Positions 47,301 to 59,166 of a DNA stretch of 64,000 nt are shown in pieces (position 1 is the first letter of the stretch; each line of letters opens with the position of its first letter). The translations under genes and the position numbers were made by a program. Source of the stretch: Biomphalaria glabrata (taxonomy: Eukaryota > Mollusca > Gastropoda > Planorbidae); NCBI RefSeq assembly GCF_947242115.1, contig NC_074713.1, positions 7,499,501 through 7,563,500 on the forward strand. The letters run 5' to 3'. A model generated the notes under the pieces. That model ran no database searches. It was not told the origin of the DNA and saw only the letters and a list, made by a program, of their open reading frames with translations.

Positions 47301-50300
47301 TTTAAGTTTCAGATGACTTTTTTTTAAACTTTAAAGTTAAAACTTAATTTTAATGTTAAAAAAACACATAAAAGCCAGAATAATATATTAACATATTTGA
47401 TTGGAGCATTACATTACTTAACAAACTATTCCACCTAGTAGAATTAAAAACTTGGGATTATGAATAATCTTAAAAATGAGGAAACAATGTTAAAAAGATA
47501 ATTTTTTTGTGAGATAATTAAAGATAATGAAACCTATGAAAAGGTTATCAAATGGTGACATGATATAATATCCACAATGATGCTTTTTTTTTTTTTTTTT
47601 TAAGTAGGACAGAGAGAAATATAAAGAGTTAAGTAGCTGGTCAACATGCCACAACAAACAAGTGACAGGAAATGATGGTAAATTACCTGCTTTTAACCTC
47701 AACAGCAAACGAATCTAAACTGAATTTTGGCTGTTCACTTGTTGGATTATTTCTAGCAAAAACATTCCTGCCTTTCGTTGGAGTGAGAGCAGCATTTTCT
47801 ATGCTGGCATCGTTTGACTTGAACACTTCCTCGCCTATGTTTGCAGCTGTCAAAGATTCTCCTTCTTCATCACACTCAGTACTGCTGCCTTTATCGTCAT
47901 CAAAGTCTTTGTGTAGAATTGGAGAAACAAGCTTCTTGGGTGTGCTAGTAAGTGCTGAAATTCTCTCCTCAATCTTCTCACTGGTTAGCTGTGTAGATGT
48001 CTCTGGCAATGTGTCCACTTCACTTATTACTTTCCTTTTTTTGGGACTTGGAATCTCATTTTCATTATGGCAATATTCAGACAGCAATTCTTCGTCAGTT
48101 TTTAAATCTGGAGCCTCTGACACTGAAACTAAATAAAGTGAGAGGATTAGTTGTTTGTTTTATGTGTCTCTTTTGAGAAGCACTACAAAATTATAAATGC
48201 AGATTCTATGTTAAGTCTTCTTTTAGGTATCAGATTCTTCTTTCAAAATTAGTTATTAATATTATTTACTATTGTTACTTTCAACATGATTTATATTTTT
48301 ACTATTTATTTCATGTACTGGTATAAGTCTATTTAAAATATTCTAATTTTTTATTATTGTTCCATCAAATATTAAAATTTGTAATGAATTAAGCCCAATT
48401 AACTCATGCACTTGTTTTATCAAAGCAAAATTAAATAACAAAGCCATCTTTATGTAATCTATTTCAGCTCAAAGAATAAATCATATTTAATAAATTCACT
48501 ACTAACTTGAATGTAAGCACTGTTACTACTAATATTAAAGTCAAGCATTTCATTATCTGTTACCCCAAACTTAATCCATCTCAGACAATGCCTTTTACTG
48601 TAACTCTTAAGTAAACCACATCAGACAATACCTAATGACAAAAGCCAACTCATCTCAGAACAATGGCCATTGAACCAAACTAACATATCAGACAATATCT
48701 CATCAGGTTAATTTCACCAACAATCTCTGCAAGTTAATATAAGGAACAACTTGCGACTATGTTTCTTGTGCACAGACTGTGAAGAAGTCAATTACTATAG
48801 ACTGAAAAAGGAAGAATATTGAGTCCCTAAAATACAAACAAATAGTGCAGATAGTCCCTAGAAGTTTGAAAAAGTGAGGTCAGAGTAGATATGAACAGTT
48901 AAAAAGACCTTTTTGTTTTCTTTTTCTTGGGCTTCTTTTGAATGGTTGAACTTTTATAGTCTGCACTTTATCATGGAGAGAAGGCATCATCTCTTGTAAA
49001 GGCTTACACGGCGACGCACCTTTAACTCTATACAACTTGTTCCATATGCTAAGCTCATGATATGATGTTGGCTTTTTAGCATTTTTGGGCTGCAATAAAC
49101 AAACACATTAAAAAGAGGTCATTGAAGGGCAAAACATATTTTCAATTTAAACATGTCAAATTTTCTCATTTAAAATAGATCATGTATATTTATAAAAGAT
49201 TAAAAAAAAAAAAAAAGGTCCATCAAATTAGTTCAACAAAATGTAATAAGATATTATTAAGGGGAGGATCACAATCTACAACCTTTTAAATATAAACCTC
49301 ATTGAAATTGTGAAACATTCAATTAATGCTGATAAGACTCAGAAACATCTAACATATATATAAATACATATTTGGTCTAAACTGTGAAAGTGGGTGTCTA
49401 TTATTTTAGAGAATGTCAGAGCAAAGATATTGTATCATTGAAGGGCTTGATCTAGATGTACAAATGAGTATAAAAATTCCAAGGAATTGTCAGTGCACAT
49501 ATTTTATTTGTGTGGTGTGGGTTGTGTGTGTGTGTGTGTAAAAGGTGATAGTGGACTATAAAAAGAGTCAAACCACCATGTTCCCTTTAATTAGTGGTGC
49601 ATATATTTACACAATGATAGACTACTTATAAAATTTTTAAGTTCAGCATATGATCTCACAAATGTTTGTAAAGAAACTCTGCGACAAATTGTGGTAAGAA
49701 AACTCACCTGAAATGTGTCTGGATCAAAGTAAGCTATACTCTTATGATCATGGATGTCTATGTTACCAATAGCTATTTGAAAAGCCAAATCATCTGGCAA
49801 ATATCTGAGAGAAAATTTTAGTCAAAGAAAATAAATTTCTAAATTCATGCTGATGGATTATCTTCCTTGTCAGTTGACATGACTGAAAAGTACAAAAAGA
49901 TTTAAAGAACCAAATTTCATAATTTTAACAAAATCATATCTATATATATATTATATATTTATGATAATTTGTGGACCAGTGGGGGGGAGGGGATATCTAG
50001 GAGTTGGTTTTCCGTGCTGCCTTTAGGCACTCAGTAAACACAACTCTGCCCGATTCGGGTGTCGAGCCTCGAGCCCCCTTCTAGGTAGCCAAGCCAAGCT
50101 CAAGCGCACTTGGCCTCTCGACCACGCTTCCCACATATAATAAAGTCTTAATTAGAAATAAAAACTTCTTACAAATGATGTAGATTATGTTTTAAAACAT
50201 TAGATTTTATCTAAACATATTATAAGTTACTGAATATTCCTAATTCCTATACCCATCAATTTATACAAGTCAGACTGCCATAGCAACTAGGTAAGTTTAA

Positions 50301-53300
50301 GTAAATCATAATATATTAATTAGGTATTACCAGTATTGGTTTGGATTGGGTATACATTGCAAAAAACAAAAGAAAGCATTGCAAAACAAGCCCTAGACTG
50401 GAACCCACACGGAAAGAAAAAGGCCGAAGACCAAAGCAAACATGGAAAAGATCATTAGACCAAGAGGTAAAGACGGCAGCATGGACACGGATCCAGCTGA
50501 GGGGAATAGCCCAGAACAGAGTCAGATGGCAAAGTGCTGTTGATGCCCTATGATCCACTGGGAGTCAAAAGGATTAAGTCAAGAAAGTCAATATTCTTAA
50601 AGATTTATTTTCAGTGTTCTCAATGCAGCAGCCTTGCCTTTGAAACCATGGGCACTGCACCACACAGGAACAAGTGTAAGTAGGTGGTCATAAAAGTGGA
50701 GATAACTGTAATTTTTTTTTAAATATTTGAAAAGGATACTGTCCAGCATAATCAAGGTCTTCAGCTTTTATGCCTGGGGGATAAGGGTTGAGTGGGCAAA
50801 GTTTGCGCTTCAGGGGGTCATATACAAGTTGATATAGAAAAGTATTCTCTGCTTTGATGAATCCTTCAATGTAATCCTCTGGCACTGTCAAGTTCATCTT
50901 TAAGTAAGTTGGTAGCTTCTTTAAGAGCTGAGAGAAAAGAATTAAAAAATGTTTTAATCAATCAATACATTTTTTATAGGCTACATTGTCTAATCTAAAG
51001 ATTGAGTACCTGAGTAAGATCAGTCTGTCTGGCAGTTTTGAAAACTTTTCCAGCTTTACCAAGTCCTATACCAGGTAGAGATGCAAGATAATCACAGCCA
51101 GACAGTATACACATCTGACGAAATTTTTCAAATGTGTAGACACCACTTTGCATTGATAGGACCTCATTCAGACGAGATTTCTCAATTAAGGTTCCATTAC
51201 CGAAAAAATCCATTTTAAAAATAATCTGTACAAAAAACAAGTTCAAATTATTATTGTAATTTCAATACAATGATAAGATTAAAATCAATAAATGTAAATT
51301 ATTTTTTAGTGACTAGAAATAGAAATGTTTGTCTGATGAAAAAGTACTCTAATGAGACTAATGAAAACAACCTTATCACATCCAAACAGCAGCAAATCAG
51401 AATCTTCAGTGACTATAATTTGAGCAATACCCTTCAAGTTCAAGAATGCTAGTTGAGCATCAGCTTCATAGGGAGCAACAATACAATCCACACCTCTATC
51501 CCGACATGCCTTAAACAAAACCAGAAACAAGTTTTAAAATCTCATGCAAGAAGGAACAAAAATGTTTTATGGAATTTGAAAGAACAAGAGCTTTACAAAT
51601 TAGGTCTTTACATTTATAAGCTGAAGTGCCATCTGTGGTGTTATGTCAACACATCTCTGTAAACATTCCTTAGCTTCTGCCTTTTTACCTTCCCTTAAGA
51701 ATTGAGCCGCTTTTTTGCGATGGAGTTCTCTCCTCCTGGAATAGAAATATTTAAGCAGAGCATTAAAGATGATCATTGCACAGAATTTAATCTTCACTGA
51801 ACAATCAAAGTCAATGATGAAATTCGGCGCAACAATGTTACAGGAGTGCTGGGAAAAAAATGTTATCTTAGCCATGGCTTGTAACATAAGGGACTATTTA
51901 CATGCAATGTTATATCTTGGATTCCTCATTAATATTCTGACTCGAAGACAAGCCTTATTATTATTATATCTTGGATAGTAATTATTTACTATTCTTCAAT
52001 TTACAGTTATTTTTGGACAATCTTTTAGTATAAAATACTGAATTTCCTATTTTAAAAAAAAAAAGATTATTAATCATTTGCAAATCCAAGTGCTAATATA
52101 GCAGTTCATGTTAACATGACAGAATCAAAATTGATTTTCATGCTTTTTTCTTTTAATAGTCTTAACTCTTTCTCTCCGTAATTATTTACCACATTCTGGT
52201 GGAATCAACGCTGGTATCGTCAGTTAGGAGAGAAAGAGTTAAGAATACAGTGACATGATTGTTGGACAATTCACATTTCACAATCTATGAAGTGATCTTG
52301 TCTCTATGACTTAAACTTCACTGTCAGCAGATGTTCTTAGCAGAATATCAAGAGAGAGTCCGGTTCATTCTTTCACCTTGTTACCAGATATTTTTTTTTG
52401 AGGATCATTCCTCCATGTTCCTTGAAGAATGATTTTTGACAATGAGTCATGTCTTAATTTCATCTCTTCCCAATATTGAGAAGTTCCCTGTTTTTTGCCA
52501 GCCAGCATGTTGACTTGTAAATATATATCTGATACCTATTAGTTTTCTGTAGCATTTACTCTTAATGGCTTGAATTCTTTCAGCCTCAGTGTTCACAGTC
52601 CGATTTTCTCAACCATATAGGAGTACAGAAACCACTAGCTAAGCATACAGTTTTAATTTACTTTTTTCAAAAGATATCTTAAAATCAACTTTGCCCACTT
52701 TTTTTGACATCACCACATGATGAATACATCTTAAAGAAGCAATGCAACTAAAGATAACTTACTCTCTTCTAGTTTTCTCTACATCAGCTTTAGACTTGAG
52801 ATGGCAGCCATCAAATACAAGAATGGGTTTCAGATTGTTCTTCAACATGTACTCAACATACTTCATGCAATAGTAAACATACCTAGATGAGTGATCAATT
52901 AGATTAAAATGATAAGTTGATCAATTAGATTAAAAATGATAAGTTGATCAATTAGATTAAAATGATAAGTTGATCAATTAGATTAAAATGATGTTTGCAT
53001 GTTGACTTGTAAATGTACAAACTCGTTTTCTTTTCCTGATATCAGCCAGCAGTTTTCTGTAGCATTTACTCTCAAATGCTTGTTTTTTTTTTCTTTTATC
53101 TTCAGCATTCAGAATCCAACTTTCACAACCATATAGGAATAAGTATGAAAGGACAGAGTGAGACTGATTTCATGGTTTAAATGAAATAAGAGGCAAATGG
53201 AAGCTGACCAAACATTCAAAAGGAAGAGGTTACAGCCTCAAGCCCATTCGGAGATGATATTACCAAAATAAAAATTAATGTAAGCCATCTAGCCAGCTTC

Positions 53301-53617
53301 TGTGGGTGCTACATTACAAATTAACTCAATTCTAAATTAAAAAGCCCATGATCTCTTCTAGGACTGAACCATAAAACATTAGACTCTATCCCCAGTCACT
53401 GACTATTTTGTGTCTCAAAAGAAAAATAAATATAACTTTTTATCAACACAACATACTGCTCTGTTTTTTCTCCAAGAGCTAATTTGTCAGCACAAGAGAA
53501 TGCCCCTTTGTGAAGCCAGCAATAGGCATCTATGGCAACCGTGCATCCTTGGAATTCAGCTATGTTAACAGGCTTGTGTATTTTCTTCAGGAATGGTAGC
53601 AAACCTTGAATGCCCAT
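41392..53617 (-). CDS. EXO1: Exonuclease 1 (5'-to-3' DNA exonuclease and flap endonuclease)
   Basis: Exons: 53617-53457, 52882-52763, 51735-51612, 51509-51372, 51225-51010, 50927-50740, 49804-49708, 49089-48909, 48128-47687, 47284-46419, 45659-45535, 44056-44023, 43863-43728, 41524-41392. They join in frame to 986 residues (human: 846). It is a Rad2/XPG-family nuclease of mismatch repair, end resection and meiosis. XPG-N starts [10 protein letters not shown]; metal ligands D30, D78, E150, D152, D171, D173 and D226 are present, as are K85 and R92. The [11 protein letters not shown] and [10 protein letters not shown] blocks and the helix-hairpin-helix segment [18 protein letters not shown] are intact. 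The tail is disordered and has KSRYF and LSKFF, like MLH1-interacting boxes, VIDLTQDD (SUMO-interaction-like), and [13 protein letters not shown], matching the human C-terminal QIKLNELWKNFGF. An extra 44-codon last exon follows. Donors after exons 4 and 8 (GTTGTT, GTCTTT) are weak. Confidence 0.95.
41635..41905 (+). mobile_element. tRNA-derived SINE, family A (full length)
   Basis: The head is ggtgcagtagctgattggta and aagttcaaatcctggtgaag (box B). The body and tail match the copies at 26138 and 32915 reversed. It is inside the last EXO1 intron. Confidence 0.8.
42235..42765 (+). mobile_element. LINE reverse-transcriptase C-terminal fragment
   Basis: Broken frames read [20 protein letters not shown], then [20 protein letters not shown], then later HPLN-like and RTKTERF-like pieces. 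This is typical of the end of jockey/CR1-type RT proteins. It is degenerate and lies in the last EXO1 intron. Confidence 0.7.
44104..44280 (-). mobile_element. tRNA-derived SINE, family C
   Basis: Read on the minus strand, the 5' part resembles a tRNA head (GTGGCTGAGTGGCATAAATC) and the tail matches 23684 and 49975. Its 5' portion is included in the 244-bp tandem duplication. Confidence 0.65.
44191..44670. repeat. 244-bp tandem duplication
   Basis: Two nearly identical copies (44191 to about 44430, and 44435 to about 44670). The few differences include ccactcagcc/ccacccagcc and catttg/cattcg. It carries the head of a family C SINE and lies between EXO1 exons 11 and 12. The high identity indicates a recent event or an assembly join. 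Confidence 0.9.
44675..45235 (+). mobile_element. RTE-like LINE C-terminal fragment
   Basis: Frames contain [34 protein letters not shown], a [11 protein letters not shown]-like piece and then [11 protein letters not shown] with [12 protein letters not shown]. These are the closing motifs of RTE/jockey ORFs (RxxVxYGSETWTL, LERKILRRI, GRPxxRWLDDV). Stops show it is a relic. Confidence 0.75.
45857..46213 (-). mobile_element. Solo-LTR-like repeat, partial (second copy)
   Basis: Shares several blocks in order with 54303-54824: a TATATA-containing stretch, the ggccttccagaaccagatgg / ggccttcaagaatcggatgg block, and gttgaccgcttgtctagcg. It looks like an old, incomplete solo LTR, probably of the Ty3 type; the family call is tentative. 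Confidence 0.4.
46233..46330 (+). repeat. Dispersed repeat, family F
   Basis: Second copy of the element at 36228; directly follows the LTR-like repeat. Confidence 0.5.
49975..50140 (-). mobile_element. tRNA-derived SINE, family C (best copy)
   Basis: The minus strand reads GGGAAGCGTGGTCGAGAGGC and CAAGTGCGCTTGAGCTTGGC, a tRNA-like head with a box A-like TGGTCGAGAGG, then GGCTCGACACC as box B. The body is gtttactgagtgcctaaagg. It is in the EXO1 intron between exons 6 and 7. Confidence 0.7.
50345..50575 (+). mobile_element. LINE C-terminus, well preserved short piece
   Basis: One open frame reads [20 protein letters not shown] then [17 protein letters not shown] and stops. This matches the standard RTE-type ending (GKRKRGRPKTTWRR...LAQDRxRWRSxVDAL). 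It is in an EXO1 intron. Confidence 0.85.
52162..52242. mobile_element. TTAA-flanked mini-element, piggyBac type
   Basis: Perfect inverted ends TTAACTCTTTCTCTCC and GGAGAGAAAGAGTTAA enclose about 50 bases. The outer TTAA on both sides is the target duplication expected of piggyBac-family insertion. The element is 81 bp including both TTAAs and non-coding. It lies in EXO1 intron 2. Confidence 0.8.
52335..52720 (-). mobile_element. LINE fragment 1 (LYGCE motif)
   Basis: The minus strand reads [20 protein letters not shown] then [17 protein letters not shown]. This is the LYGCESWTL...E.RIQAFE.KCYRKLLGI block at the end of RTE-like reverse transcriptases. It lies in EXO1 intron 2. Confidence 0.75.
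52893..52992. repeat. 26-bp tandem repeat next to EXO1 exon 2
   Basis: Four copies of gatcaattagattaaaatga taagtt, one with an extra A. On the EXO1 strand each copy contains ATCTAATTGATC, and the array ends about 10 bases before the exon 2 acceptor. Confidence 0.9.
52995..53150 (-). mobile_element. LINE fragment 2 (LYGCESW motif)
   Basis: The minus strand reads [20 protein letters not shown] then [15 protein letters not shown]. It is the same LINE family as fragment 52335-52720 and lies in EXO1 intron 1. Confidence 0.75.
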
Positions 53618-54302
53618 TTGTAATTAGTCTGAAAAAAAAAAATGGTAAAAATATGCGTGTTATGTTATGCGTGCACACACACTTAATGTATAAATCACAC
53701 ATTTAACACAGAAGCATGGAATTTAAATTATTTTATGAGTGAGTATTTTTGTAATATAGATAATAGAGTTTAGCCAACCTTAACAAAAGAAGAAAAAAAA
53801 TTACTCCTCTATAATCTAAAATATTTAATAACCAAATCTATTTGTCATTCATAGATATAAAAATCTAGAGCCTACAGCCGGAATCAGGTGGAGGCTCTAA
53901 CTCACAACTCTAACTCTGTTGTGTGATAAGGAATTAGATTTTATTAGGCTTTTGCTATAACTCCTTTTTCTTGAACTATTTTAAGTCATGACTGAACTTG
54001 AACTTTCGTAAGATGATCAGTGTTCGCAATTAATTGGTTACTTTAGTTACTTTTCAGCTTTACGATGGCATTGACTATGATTGACTACATCATTCATACT
54101 ATCTTTTCTGTCTCTGATGTTCTCATTAAGTTAGCTTTTAAAATTACTAACTTTTAGGTTAGGCCCAGTTACTGAGTTAGGGATATTTAAAGAAAAGACT
54201 CTTTGTGTCTCTACATAAAAAAAAAGTAGTCTACATAATTCTGGATATTTCATTCTGCTGGAATTTGAAGGTTAGTTTTTTAGCTTTATATTGTAACAAT
54301 AT
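53618..54302. other. EXO1 upstream region
   Basis: Presumed 5' UTR and promoter of EXO1. No clear TATA box or CpG cluster; no gene seen. Confidence 0.4.
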
Positions 54303-54824
54303 TGTTACGTATCTCTCCTCTACTATCCAGGCTCTCTACTAAATGCACCACACGACACAACGAACCTAAAGAACCTCACAACTCAGGGCTCCAAAGTATC
54401 AGTCAGTTTAATTTCAAATACATCGCAATTGGCAACAACATTAACACTGTCTTTACAAAAACCTAGTCTTGCTCCGCCTGACTTCACACACCGTGCTCGT
54501 TCTCGTCTCGTACTGGTCACATTGCAAGGTAACGTGAAGTTCAGTCTTTCTGACACACTCGCTCTTATATAGTGTCTCTACTGGCCTTCAAGAATCGGAT
54601 GGAACGTTCTTGACCAAAATGATCACAATCGCCGAGATTTGCGTGCGTAATATTTACACACAGGTCATTGCCAAACTGGCGTGTACTGTCACTGGTCAGA
54701 GTTGACCGCTCGTCCTGCGCTGGACTGGGGCAATTTGCGTAGGCTAAAAACACACACAAAGTATGACACAGCCTACGTCTACGACCATCTGTGTCACCAC
54801 CAGGTTTACAACAATATTGTCACA
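54303..54824 (-). mobile_element. Solo-LTR-like repeat, about 520 bp
   Basis: On the minus strand it runs from TGTGACAATATTG to GATACGTAACA, with a TATATAAGAGCG box about halfway as in a U3 promoter. Ends of the TG...CA type and GTAACA are common in Ty3/Gypsy LTRs. No internal coding region is attached. A related partial copy is at 45857-46213. A target duplication is not clear. It is an old solo LTR and the family is tentative. Confidence 0.5.
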
Positions 54825-55689
54825 TATTGTGCTTTATTACTGTATACTACTGTATACAGTGTAGACATCTATATTGTTCATTAAAAACAGTTACTAAACA
54901 GCTGTACAGTAGTTGAGTAGTACTTACTAAACACTGACTTGTGACTCACTGACTGACTAAAATTAAAAACTTAAAAGTTAAACTGTGATCTAATCTAGAA
55001 GTAGATTTAGTAACTTTCTTTGTTGAAGTAGATTTCTAAGTCACCAACTTAGATTTAGATCTAAATTAGGGAATCGTAGATAGATCTAGACTAGACTCTA
55101 TATAATTAATTTTGTTATTAGTAGATCTAGATTCTATTTAGATCTAATCAAGATCTAGACTAGATCTACATCATCACTACTGTAGTACTGTTTTTCTAAG
55201 GACCCGCTCGCGGTAAATAAACACTGATAAGAATTATTCGCAATTTTAAAAAGAATCACATAATTAACTCTGTTTCATGAAAAATTTAAGATCTTTCAAT
55301 GAAAAATTGGATAACACTCTAGACTTTTTGTCTTTATGAAATTAAAGATAAGGTGTTTTTATTTTACATGATGTTGTCTACTGTATAGATTATTTGTTTA
55401 AAACTTTAATGTTAAATATAAGAATAAAAAGTCGAAATAATGAAACCGTTTGAGTGACAGCCTTCCACAGACCTATATAACATTTAACAGATTTGTATGT
55501 TTTTGGATCACCAGGACGCAAATATTTTACTGGAAATTATTTGAAAAAAAACAAAAAAACAACCTTGATGTCATTGACAAACAACAACAACAAAAAAAAA
55601 AAAAACGCTCTAAAATTATAAGGTCTACATTCTAGAACCCATCGGACATAGATCTATAATGTCAGGATGACTTTCTTTGCCAAAATCTT

Positions 55690-55882
55690 CAAATACAAAA
55701 ACAAAATCTAATAAAATGCTCAGAAAGACAAAGGATAAAGGGACATTCCTCGTTCCATATGCTAGGACAAATTTGCATAAATGCTTCTTCTTCCATAGAG
55801 CATTGAATGGGTTGCTTGAGCTAGCCAGGAAAATCATTGACTTGGCAGAATTTAAGAATTTGGTTAACATGCATGACTAGAT
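55690..55882 (+). mobile_element. LINE C-terminal fragment
   Basis: The frame reads KDKGTFLVPYARTNLHKCFF then FHRALNGLLELARKIIDLAE and ends soon after. It resembles the FLVPYARTxxYKxSFFPxTxxLWNxLP ending of jockey-type LINEs. Confidence 0.65.
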
Positions 55883-57179
55883 GCATGACGCGCGCGAAGG
55901 CCTATAGCACTAGCGGATCCAGAACTTTGGAGTGGGAGGGGGGGGGGCGATTTTTTTTCTAAACCATAATCCTAACGCCCAGTAAACCCTAACCCTATGC
56001 ATAAACGAGCATATATGCGTGTGTGTGTGAGAGAGAGAGAGTATGAGATTTTAAAAAAGCAGTGTTTTTCAACCTTCGGTGAAAAAACAAAAACAACAAT
56101 GTTGAGGCCTTTCTCTTGACAGCTAGGGGCTCGGGGGCCCCGACGCCAAAAGGGTTCTTGCATTCTTCACTGCAGAAACGCGTTCTTCTGACATCTACAG
56201 CTCATTATTCATCCTATTAAAAAGGACCTTTTGAATAATGTTTTACTTGAAAAATATTCTAATATGAATTTATAGGCCCTTACTACATTGCGAATGCAAC
56301 CAATCTGTTCCTTAAAAAGATAAGATACCCCACATGTTTAGATTAAGGCTTTGAGGATCGCCGCCGAGAAAAAAAAATATTCGAAAAATGTTTTCTTAAA
56401 AAAACTCATTGTAAGTGATACAGTTTGTTCAATAGGCATGTTTGTAACTTCGTTTCGTTACAGAACTATAATTCAAAGCTCTAAGCAAAAAAAAAAAAAT
56501 GAAAGTGGGAGGTGAAATTAAGTGGACCAATTAGATTCTACTCTATTTTTTTTTTTTTTTTTTTTTTTTGCATTTTTAGGATTCACGCATAAATTGTGAG
56601 TTATAGTCCCAAATTTATTTAACTAGAAAAATATCAGATTGAGTAAAGGTTTGAAAAAGGCGACTAGGAAAACATTTGGGTTTAGAACTTCATCTCAATA
56701 GTTATTCTTATAGCCTACTGAAAAATTTCGTATTAATTCTAAATTTTCCAAAACAAAGTCTTTCTTCAAATAATTATGATAATTCAATGTGCAATTACAT
56801 AAACTCCGTCGCCATATTTGACTATTCTGTTGTAAAACATCATGTTTTCGTCTGGAAAGGGGAAGGGGGCGGTAGAGTGAAAACGATTAATCCTCGCTCC
56901 TTTTTATAATTTCTATTAATGATTGCTTTTGGCATTAAAGAATATAGGATGGTGTGACTCGATATAAGAATTAAATTTATAGCATATAATATTAGTGACA
57001 TTTTTTTTTTAATTTTGTTATTTCTTAACTAAAATACAAAAGAAAAGGTACTGGTTTGTCCTATGGGCGGAGGGCGATTACGTATATCGGTCCTCACACC
57101 TGGTACAACCATTTTTCATTTTATATTTACTACTAATAAAATTTAATATTAGAGTGTGTTGCGACATAATAAACAAATG

Positions 57180-57670
57180 GGTTGAAATATTAATATGTAG
57201 CTTATATTATATAGATATTCAACTAATGTTGTTCACAAACTATGATTTCTCCATAAAAGTAGGACCAACCCCCCCCCCCCAAAGGGTTTAGGTGGAAAGG
57301 GCAGTAGATCTATTCGCCCCCCCCCCCAATCGGCCAACAGGGGAACGACGTAATATAAAGATCAGTTAAAATATCAATAACAAGTTTTAATCATATAGAT
57401 ATTTAATTGATTCTGTTAACAAGCTGTGATTTCTACAAATAAATTGGATCACCCCCTCTCGAAAGTTTAGGGGAGGAGGTGGGATTGATACCATCGCCTC
57501 CTCCCCACTCCACCAAATCGGCCAACATACTAGGGGGAGGGGTGAAATAATCTAAAAATAGGTTGAGATATAAATAGTTAGTAGCCCTATATATTAGGCC
57601 TATTAACATAAGTAATACATTCGTGTACAAATTGTGTGATTTCTATACTAAAATGTGTTTGCCCAACCCC
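57180..57670. repeat. Diverged tandem repeat, unit about 185-210 bp, three copies
   Basis: The anchor tgtgatttctacaaataaat, followed by a poly-C stretch, occurs at about 57244, 57428 and 57637 in varied form. The aatcggccaaca block recurs between the anchors. Copies have diverged and carry C and G runs of different lengths. Confidence 0.65.
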
Positions 57671-57699
57671 CCCTCATAGCTGCAATACGGTTCCTATTG

Positions 57700-58310
57700 T
57701 TCTAGGAAATATTATGTATATTGCCAAGTCTATGGTTTTAGAGGCCTTCTGACCCCCCTTTCTTTTTAGCTCGTGAATATGGTGGGGACACTCATGAAAA
57801 ATATGCGACACTTCTTTCTCTGACTCACATAGGGTTGTAATTTATACCAAGCAATAGTGTAGTAGGCTATTTGTCCCGTTCTGCGCTTTGCAATGATTAA
57901 CTTCGAAAAAAGTCCATAGGTGATTGCAGCGCAAAGCGTTCACATCATCATTTTGACCGCTGAGAAGGATTTCTCTCAGCCGATTGGCGTTGACAAGGGA
58001 GCTCTTCACCCCTACGTCTCCTAGTCTTATCTGAAGGTTCCACTATGTATGTCACCATTGCTGGACCACCGCTATTTTTGTGATTGCTATACTTCGTGTA
58101 AGGAACGCCATTAAATCTAAGATGCACTGATGGCGATGGCGTCCCTGTGTGGAAAGGTGTGGCGGCTTGTTTGAACTGGGCTATATCATATATGTATGCC
58201 TACCTCTGGCATTCCCACATCGGGGCTCGGATATCGTGCATTAAATGCATTGGTTATGGCTCCCGATGTCTAGAGTGAGAGAGGGGGGGGAGAGAGGGGG
58301 CGGGCTATTT
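57700..58310. other. GC-richer island, unassigned
   Basis: Base composition is clearly richer in G and C than its surroundings. The minus strand has short coding-like stretches (for example LRCNHLWTFFEVNHCKAQN) but no frame longer than about 60 codons. It is probably an old mobile element; I cannot assign a family. Confidence 0.35.
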
Positions 58311-59166
58311 TTCTAATAGATTGCTAATCCTAAGTGCAATGATAGGCCTATTCTTGACTGAAGAGAACTCAGATGAATTTTATTTTCCATGAGCAACATT
58401 AATTTTTTTGAGAAACTTAAAATAAATGTGCCAGAATGTCTGCTTAAAAATAACTTATTAATTAAGTCATTTTAGTTAAAGTAGAAATATTGTACACAAA
58501 AATTATATAAATATAATACACAATAAGCATTAAAATTAATTAAACATTTATTTATAATCAATAAATAGTTTCCGTTTATCAATGACCTAGTAAGTCTAAG
58601 ATCTAAGCATAAGAAATATACTTTAAAAAATCTGGCAAGTGTGTAATTTAAGTTTGTTCTCGTGAATTTAAGTGTGTGTAGATCTATTATTGAGATTGGT
58701 GACATTTCGCGACGGATCCAGAACCAGAGAGTCAAGCTCCAGATTTCCTGAGATTCATCTTACATTTGTTTTAGTGCTGTAAGTAGGCCTACCTATACTC
58801 TTTAGAGTCTAGATATAAAAACAATGAACCCTAACAAATAATAAAAACATTAATTAATCATTATGATTAATAATAATTAAATAATAGGTAGATCTACCGA
58901 CTATTATTAGTATTATTATTATTAACTACATCTATTAGTAATATTTACTAATATTACTAGATTATAGTAGATTCTATATGAACATAATGAACGGAGATAA
59001 TCATCATAATATTCATAATCATAATCAATGAGTTAACTCAGACCGACTCGGCTTAAAACAAGAGAATTTAGGGCTAGGCTAGGCAATAAAACGATATTCT
59101 TTATTTAAACTTACAAAAAAAACATTATAAATACCGGTATATAGAACTTGACTGGCCTGAGTCTAT

